Position numbers and translations under genes: made by a program. Positions 1-4,800 of a stretch of DNA of 5,198 nt are shown here, piece by piece; the first letter of the stretch is position 1; each line of letters begins with the position of its first letter. Source of the stretch: Desulfurococcales archaeon ex4484_204 (lineage in GTDB: Archaea > Thermoproteota > Thermoprotei_A > Sulfolobales > NBVN01). Where the stretch lies: NCBI GenBank assembly GCA_002255065.1, contig NJEF01000080.1:1-5198 (forward strand). Direction: 5' to 3'. Under the pieces are notes generated by a model. That model saw nothing but the letters and a program-made list of their open reading frames with translations, ran no database searches and was not told the origin of the DNA.

Positions 1-429
1 GCCTAGCATCGCGGTGTTCGTTATCCCTTTACCTAGTACTTTAACAGCTATATCCGTTGCTGGCACCGTGTAAACCCTGTAGTTACCTAGCCTTGAACCC
101 AGGATCTTAGCTAGCTCCTCGAAATTGCGGCCCTTGAAGTTGAGCACGACTTTACCCCCCAGCTTTAAACCCCCGAGCACATCGATGTAGCTAAGTAGTG
201 TTGGGTCTAGTACGACAACTACATCCGGCTCGTAGATTTCGCAGTGAAGCTCTATCGGCTCATCACTTATCCTAGTAAAAGCTGTTATAGGGGCCCCCAT
301 CCTCTCAGGGCCGAACGCGGGGAATGACTGAGCATACTTACCCTCACTAATAGCTGCATCAGCAAGTAAGTTGCTAGCAGTCCAAACCCCTTGACCCCCC
401 CTCCCGTGCCATCTAATCTCAGTTAACAC
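1..429 (-). CDS. porC: 2-oxoacid:ferredoxin oxidoreductase gamma subunit, N-terminal part (3' end beyond left edge)
   Basis: Gamma-chain family protein of pyruvate (or a related 2-oxoacid):ferredoxin oxidoreductase, the cytoplasmic enzyme that interconverts 2-oxoacid + CoA with acyl-CoA + CO2 using ferredoxin. Seen: an open frame of 143 codons from GTG 429 to the window edge. It begins M-LTEIRWHGRGGQG, the hallmark Gly-rich N-terminus of the family, followed by SFPAFGPERMGAPITAFTRI around residues 37-56 and PDVVVVLDPTLL around 69-80, both typical of gamma chains. The family is usually about 180-200 residues, so roughly the last quarter is missing. TTG at 432 is an alternative start one codon upstream. 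No Shine-Dalgarno sequence precedes it and a TATA-like element lies about 35 bases upstream, so the mRNA probably has a very short leader. Alpha, beta and delta partners would be expected just beyond the left edge. The exact 2-oxoacid substrate cannot be told from this chain. Confidence 0.9.
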   Translation of the reverse strand, partial: MLTEIRWHGRGGQGVWTASNLLADAAISEGKYAQSFPAFGPERMGAPITAFTRISDEPIELHCEIYEPDVVVVLDPTLLSYIDVLGGLKLGGKVVLNFKGRNFEELAKILGSRLGNYRVYTVPATDIAVKVLGKGITNTAMLG

Positions 430-460
430 CAAGTATAGACACCGACTATTAAGTTTAGCA

Positions 461-472
461 CATAAAAAATGC
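461..472 (-). promoter_or_regulatory. T-rich element: probable porC TATA box and/or tRNA-Lys terminator
   Basis: On the minus strand this reads GCATTTTTTATG. Its centre (about 466) lies 37 bases upstream of the porC GTG, which would put transcription start near 439 with a leader of about ten bases. The same run of six T follows the tRNA-Lys 3' end by about 35 bases and could serve as an archaeal T-tract terminator. Both roles are inferred from position and composition only. Confidence 0.4.
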
Positions 473-502
473 TTTATTCTCTCACTACGGTAGCGGAAGG
501 TG

Positions 503-597
<95 letters not shown>

Positions 598-619
598 TCC
601 GCCCAAGTATATAGTTAAG

Positions 620-630
620 GGTTTTTAAGC
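620..630 (-). promoter_or_regulatory. TATA box of tRNA-Lys
   Basis: The minus strand reads GCTTAAAAACC, with its centre about 29 bases upstream of the tRNA 5' end (596). This matches the archaeal box A position if transcription starts one to three bases before the mature tRNA. It is the only A/T-rich box in the spacer at this distance. Confidence 0.6.
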
Positions 631-643
631 TTAAGGTACTGGG

Positions 644-698
644 TCAGCCTATCAACCCAACTTCATCCTAGCGTTAGTTTACGTCGGCCTCATCACCC
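644..698 (-). ncRNA. candidate C/D box sRNA (weak)
   Basis: Seen on the minus strand: C box GTGATGA (696-690), a 12-nt spacer, a D'-like CTAA, a 4-nt gap, a C'-like AGGATGA, a 15-nt spacer, and D box CTGA (647-644). GG and CC flanks could form a short terminal stem. The total of about 55 nt is normal for archaeal methylation-guide sRNAs. A TATA-like TTTATTAA near 729-722, inside the end of the upstream gene, sits about 27 bases before the expected 5' end. Weak points are the non-consensus D' and C' boxes, the long second spacer, and the fact that box patterns this short occur by chance. No rRNA or tRNA target could be assigned. Confidence 0.3.
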
Positions 699-699
699 T

Positions 700-717
700 T
701 ATACCTTCTATACCTTC
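700..717. repeat. 9-bp tandem repeat, two copies
   Basis: TATACCTTC is repeated exactly twice, at 700-708 and 709-717, directly after the stop codon of the hypothetical gene. It probably arose by slippage. No function is evident. Confidence 0.8.
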
Positions 718-1068
718 TCACTTAATAAAGTCTGGAGGTTCGTAGAGGTTTATTATGGGTACGACTATGTAGCCCGCCTTAGAGCCCTTAGACACCTCGA
801 TGTTCTCAGTATTGTCGCTAGTCTTTATTAGTACGTAATTGCCATCACTCGGTATCCTGTTATCCTTATCTACGTAGTAGTAGAATAGAGGGATTCCATA
901 TAGCTTGAAGTAATCCCTAAACACCGCCATGATCCCGTATATAACGCCTTCATCTATTCTATACCTCACTATGTAGGTTGGCTGCCCGTAGGCTATGCTA
1001 GATGCAGCCATTCTAGCAAGGTCGCTGAAGTCCCTAACCCTAACCTTTAACGCCTTAGATACCTCCAC
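718..1068 (-). CDS. hypothetical protein, 116 residues
   Basis: I do not recognise this protein. Support for a real gene: a full frame from GTG 1068 to TGA 718, a clear TATA-like element (1099-1112) that would start transcription about 11 bases upstream, codon use like its neighbours, and a soluble-protein composition. The N-terminal 35 residues are mixed helix/strand with an A-A-S-S-I-A-Y stretch. The middle is strongly aromatic: FRDYFKLYGIPLFYYYVDKD at about residues 50-69. The C-terminus (about 97-116) alternates as a beta segment, GYIVVPIINLYEPP. There is no signal peptide, membrane helix, Cys pair or nucleotide-binding motif. Upstream in-frame codons back to a TAG contain no ATG, GTG or TTG, so the GTG is the only standard start. 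It lies divergent from the gins23-mcm operon, which is not evidence of a replication role. Confidence 0.75.
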   Translation of the reverse strand: MEVSKALKVRVRDFSDLARMAASSIAYGQPTYIVRYRIDEGVIYGIMAVFRDYFKLYGIPLFYYYVDKDNRIPSDGNYVLIKTSDNTENIEVSKGSKAGYIVVPIINLYEPPDFIK

Positions 1069-1095
1069 TACAGCACCCGCTATACTCAGTATTCC

Positions 1096-1114
1096 CTAAT
1101 TTATTATTTTTAGC
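1096..1114 (-). promoter_or_regulatory. TATA box of the 116-residue hypothetical gene
   Basis: The minus strand is A/T-rich here, reading GCTAAAAATAATAAATTAG. The centre near 1105 predicts a start near 1079 and an 11-base leader before the GTG at 1068. A GGGTG just ahead of the GTG could act as a weak Shine-Dalgarno sequence. Confidence 0.55.
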
Positions 1115-1115
1115 C

Positions 1116-1174
1116 GATCAGTAACACGAGCCCTCATCACTACTCAATCAGTGGCGACCTAATCCTCATCTACC
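1116..1174 (-). ncRNA. candidate C/D box methylation-guide sRNA
   Basis: Seen on the minus strand in order: a C-like box TAGATGA (1172-1166), a 14-nt spacer, a consensus D' CTGA (1151-1148), a 7-nt gap, a consensus C' GTGATGA (1140-1134), a 12-nt spacer, and a consensus D CTGA (1121-1118). Size and spacing fit archaeal C/D sRNAs, in which guides pair rRNA or tRNA and direct fibrillarin-dependent 2'-O-methylation. A near-palindromic TATA element at 1189-1200 is at the right distance to start transcription near 1170. The main weakness is the first C box, which matches RUGAUGA only in its GAUGA core. The D guide (GGGCTCGTGTTA) shares a 7-base complement with a conserved archaeal 16S rRNA segment as I remember it (UAACACG), too short to name a target. 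It lies wholly in intergenic DNA. Confidence 0.45.
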
Positions 1175-1188
1175 TATATTTTCCTAAC

Positions 1189-1200
1189 CTTAAAATTAAG
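1189..1200 (+). promoter_or_regulatory. TATA box of the gins23-mcm operon, possibly bidirectional
   Basis: CTTAAAATTAAG is a near-perfect palindrome (CTTAA-AA-TTAAG). Reading plus, its centre near 1195 predicts a start near 1221 and a leader of about nine bases before GTG 1230. Reading minus, it predicts a start near 1169, matching the 5' end of the candidate sRNA. Its position is the only evidence. Confidence 0.5.
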
Positions 1201-1229
1201 CTTTAGGTTCCTGTTAATACATGCTGTAG

Positions 1230-1883
1230 GTGATTCCGTATTACTGGGAAGCCTTTCAGAGGTTATTAGCGGAGGGAATAGTCTTATCGGGCTACCGATA
1301 TATTGTAAGTAAAGACCTTAAACTTAGGATGGGGGGTTTGGTAGAGGAATTAGTAAGGCTAGCTAAGCTGTACCACCTGCTAACACCTGTTAGGGTAGCT
1401 AGCCTTAAAGACCTAGGCGTCATCTGTTTAGACACCGAGTGGAGCAGTGTAGGAAGAGGGGAGGAGGTGTCGATACCGTTATGGCTAGCTCATCTATTAG
1501 AATCCAGTGGAGCTATAGAGATCCGTGAGCAGGGGTTAAACGAGGTGGATATTGGTAGATACCTCGTTGTTGAGAAGGGCTTAAAAACAGGTGAGTTCCA
1601 GAAATTAAAGAGTAGCTTCTACATGGAGGCAGGGAGATTAATTAATGACCTAAGGACGGGGTCAAGAGCTAGTACCACTACGGAGAGGTTGCTAAAGATA
1701 GCACGTATAGAAGCTGATTTAGAGGATTTAATGAGGATCAGGCTAAGGAAGTTGATCCACGTAGCGTTCTTAGGGGGTAAGCTAGAGGGTTACCTTGATA
1801 GCTTAACTATTGAGGAGTCCGCCCTCTTAAATAGCTTAACAAACACACTAAGTAGATGGTTAAGAGCTGTTAAGGGTGTTTAG
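1230..1883 (+). CDS. gins23: GINS complex subunit Gins23 (Psf2/Psf3-type)
   Basis: Archaeal GINS is a scaffold that joins MCM and Cdc45/RecJ-type protein in the replicative helicase at the fork. Seen: 217 residues. A small beta-rich B domain lies near residues 53-100, with the characteristic GEEVSIPLWLAHLLESSGAIEI pattern (residues 77-98). It is followed by a long helical A domain, including the basic helix RIRLRKLIHVAF near 169-180. B domain before A domain is the Gins23 order; Gins15 has A before B. The length is slightly above the usual figure. GTG 1230 is preceded immediately by an in-frame TAG, so the start cannot lie further upstream. AGGTG overlaps the start, and a leaderless or near-leaderless mRNA is likely. 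It ends 2 bases before mcm, an operon arrangement known from Sulfolobus, where Gins23 contacts MCM. Assignment rests on domain order and neighbour; overall sequence identity in this family is low. Confidence 0.85.
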   Translation: MIPYYWEAFQRLLAEGIVLSGYRYIVSKDLKLRMGGLVEELVRLAKLYHLLTPVRVASLKDLGVICLDTEWSSVGRGEEVSIPLWLAHLLESSGAIEIREQGLNEVDIGRYLVVEKGLKTGEFQKLKSSFYMEAGRLINDLRTGSRASTTTERLLKIARIEADLEDLMRIRLRKLIHVAFLGGKLEGYLDSLTIEESALLNSLTNTLSRWLRAVKGV

Positions 1884-1885
1884 GT

Positions 1886-4800
1886 ATGGCTAATTCTAAT
1901 AGCGTTGAAATCCCTAGGCCAGCAGCTATTAGGGACGACTTCATTAACTCACTGCAGCTTATGTTTAGAGATTTCCTAAGGATGTTTAAGGACGAGCATG
2001 GAAGGTTCAAGTATATTGACAGGATCAAGGAAATGGCTATAAAGGAGCAGAGATCCCTCTTAATAGATTACGAGGACCTACTGAAGTATAACCCGAAGAT
2101 AGCTGATGCCATAGAAAATAATCCCGATACAGCGCTAGCAGCTCTATCCGAGAGCATTAGGGATATTGCTTTACAGGTATACCCGGAGTACGCTGAGAAG
2201 GTGTACCGTTTTTACCCGAGGTTTAATGGGTGGCTACGCACTATACCCATACGTAACCTAAGGAGTAGCCACATTAACAAGCTCGTAGCGATCGAGGGTA
2301 TAATCGTTAGAGCTACGCCGCCTAGGCAGAAGCTATTTAAAGCTGTCTACCTACACACTCTTCCTAACGGCGAGCAGCACGAGTTTGAATGGCCTCCTAA
2401 CCCAGGTGAGGAGATCGGTGATGAGCTGGAGAGGCCTACGTACTGCCCTGTATGTGTTGCCTCAGCTATAGATGAGGGTGTTGAGGAGGGCGGCAGGGGT
2501 AGGCCGGGTAGGGGCACGTTTAAGCTCCTTATAGATAAGTCCAGGTACCGTGACTGGCAGTTAATCGTAGTTCAAGAGAGGCCAGAGGAGGTTCCTGCAG
2601 GGCAGATACCTAGGTCTATAGAAGTTGTTCTAACGGACGATATCGTGGATATTGCAAGGCCTGGTGATAGGGTAAGTGTCGTAGGGATAGTCAGGCTATC
2701 TAAGAATGCTAGGAGGCAGGTAAGACCCATATTCTCTACATACATTGAGGCTAACAACATCATAGTAGCTCAGAGATTACTTGAGGAGGTAAGGCTTAGC
2801 CCTGAGGATGAGGAGAGGGTGATGTCGCTTAACAGGGACCCCCTTATAAGGAGGAAGATAATAGCTAGCATAGCCCCAACAATTTACGGTATGTGGGATA
2901 TTAAGGAGGCAGTAGCCCTCCTACTCTTTGGTGGAATACCTAAGATCGCCCCCGACGGGACTAAGATTAGAGGAGATATCCACGTCTTACTGGTAGGTGA
3001 CCCGGGAACAGCTAAGAGCTTAACATACAGCGAGATGGTGTTGCTTATTGATGACAACAACCACATAATCCTTAGACCGATAGGAGAGGTTATCGATGAG
3101 TACCTAGGAAAGTATAGTGATGCTGTAGAGAGGGTAGGGGAAGCTGAGGTACTTAACCTTAAAGAGCTAGGCATAAGGCTCTACACAATCTCTATCTCCC
3201 TAAAGAGCGGGTGTGCAGAGCTTAAACCCGTTAAGGCCTTTATAAGGCATAGAGCTCCGAGTAGGGTGGTTATTGTTAGAACTAAGAAAGGTAGGGAAGT
3301 GAGGGTAACCAAAGACCACAGTATTATAGGTTTTAACGGTGAAAGAATAGCGTCTTTAAAGCCTAGGGAGGCAGCAGCTTTAGGGGCATTGCTACCAGCC
3401 CTTAAAAAGCTGCCGTTTAGGAGGTCAATTACCTTCGTTGCAGTCTTTAGAACCAAGAAGGTTAGGCTAGATCACTACGTAGGGTACCTCATAGGGTACC
3501 TCATAGGTAGGAGCTCCATAAAGCGTGTAGGGGGTAGTACATGGCTTGAAACCATCACAGATGATAAATCAGTGGTTAAGCTCCTCCTTAAAGCCATTAA
3601 GGATAGGATAAGGGGTAAGGCATCCCTAATTAAGGTTAATAATAACGGCACCCCACTATATAAGGTCATAGTAAAGGATAGGGAGTTCGTTAAGTGGTTC
3701 ATAAGTGAGTGTACCTTTCCAAGCTCTAAACAGTTAAGAGGTAACCTCACTAAGATCCCGCAGATCGCTTACAACGCTCCTGAGACCTTCATAAAGGGTT
3801 TAGTACTGGGATTAATGGATTGCCGCGGTAAAGTTATAGAGAAGGACGGGCTTGCTAAGCTAAGGATACAGCCGCTTAACAGTTACTTAACGTACGGCCT
3901 AGCGCTCCTCTTAACGATACCAGGCCTGCCATACTCCATAGGAAGGAACGGTATCAAGGCGTACTCCCTAGACATCATTGGTAGCGAGGTATTAGAGGAG
4001 CTAAGAGGTTTAAGATCGCGCATGCTTAGGAGCTTAGGGTGGAGAACCGCACTACCTAAGCGGATATCGCTTGTTCTACTGGAGGGTACCAGGGGCTCTA
4101 TAGCTACCGCAATTCATTACGGCATACTTAACTCAAAAGGTGTAGGTGGGATAGCTCCTGTTAAGCATCATGAAGGTGGGCTTCATGCGTTAAGTTATAG
4201 TAGAAGCAGTGGTGGGAAGGCTTTAGCCGGGAGCTATAAAGGTGGGCATTCCGAGGGAAGCTGCGTTACATGGGATCAGCTTAGCGAGGTTGTTGAGGTT
4301 AGTATTAATGAGGTGGAGCCTTATAACCATGAATATGTTTACGACCTCTCTGTAGAGGGCAACGAAAACTTTACTGGCGGTTTAGGGTTGCTGTTCCTAC
4401 ATAATAGTCAGATACTTCAATATGTATCTAAGATAGCTCCTAGGGGGATATACACTACAGGTAAGGGTTCCTCAGCGGCGGGGTTAACGGCGGCTGTTAT
4501 AAGGGATAAGCAATCAGGTGAGTACTTCCTTGAAGCGGGAGCCATGGTGCTCGCCGACGGCGGTGTTGTCTGCCTACACCCGGACACTAGGGTCCTCGTA
4601 AATAACGAGTTAGTAAGCTTGAAGGAGCTCTTTAATGGCGGTGCCGATACATTAAAGCTAGCTACATCTAAAGGTGTACCAATGCTGATTAGGGATGGGA
4701 GCTATGAGGTCGTTAGCCTAGATAGCTCCCTTAAATCCGTAATCGCTAAGGCGTCGGCGGTAAGGGAGAAGTTATGGGAGGGCTACTTAGTAGAGCTAGA

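Noticed and set aside
641..658. GGGT...ACCC inverted repeat as a terminator for the hypothetical gene.
   Set aside because: The stem is only 4 bp with a 10-base loop and no T tract follows; hairpin terminators are also not the archaeal norm.
644..660. Minus-strand GTTGATAGGCTG resembles a conserved segment near the 3' end of 23S rRNA.
   Set aside because: The match is only about 12 bases, and flanking bases do not continue as rRNA; chance similarity is more likely than an rRNA fragment.
1221..1229. ATG CTG TAG, a two-codon mini-ORF ahead of gins23.
   Set aside because: It lies at the predicted transcription start, has no ribosome-binding site, and only explains why the gins23 start must be GTG 1230.
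2572..3750. Four minus-strand open frames (2572-2763, 2884-3174, 3181-3456, 3475-3750).
   Set aside because: All lie antisense inside the continuous mcm/intein 1 frame, have low-complexity Ser/Leu-rich translations, no promoter, and no recognisable domains; one contains the mirror of the 12-bp duplication.
3017..4405. Intein 1 as a misassembly or an unrelated gene insertion.
   Set aside because: Ends fit intein junctions exactly, splicing motifs occur in the right order, there are no stops, and the P-loop is restored precisely on removal.
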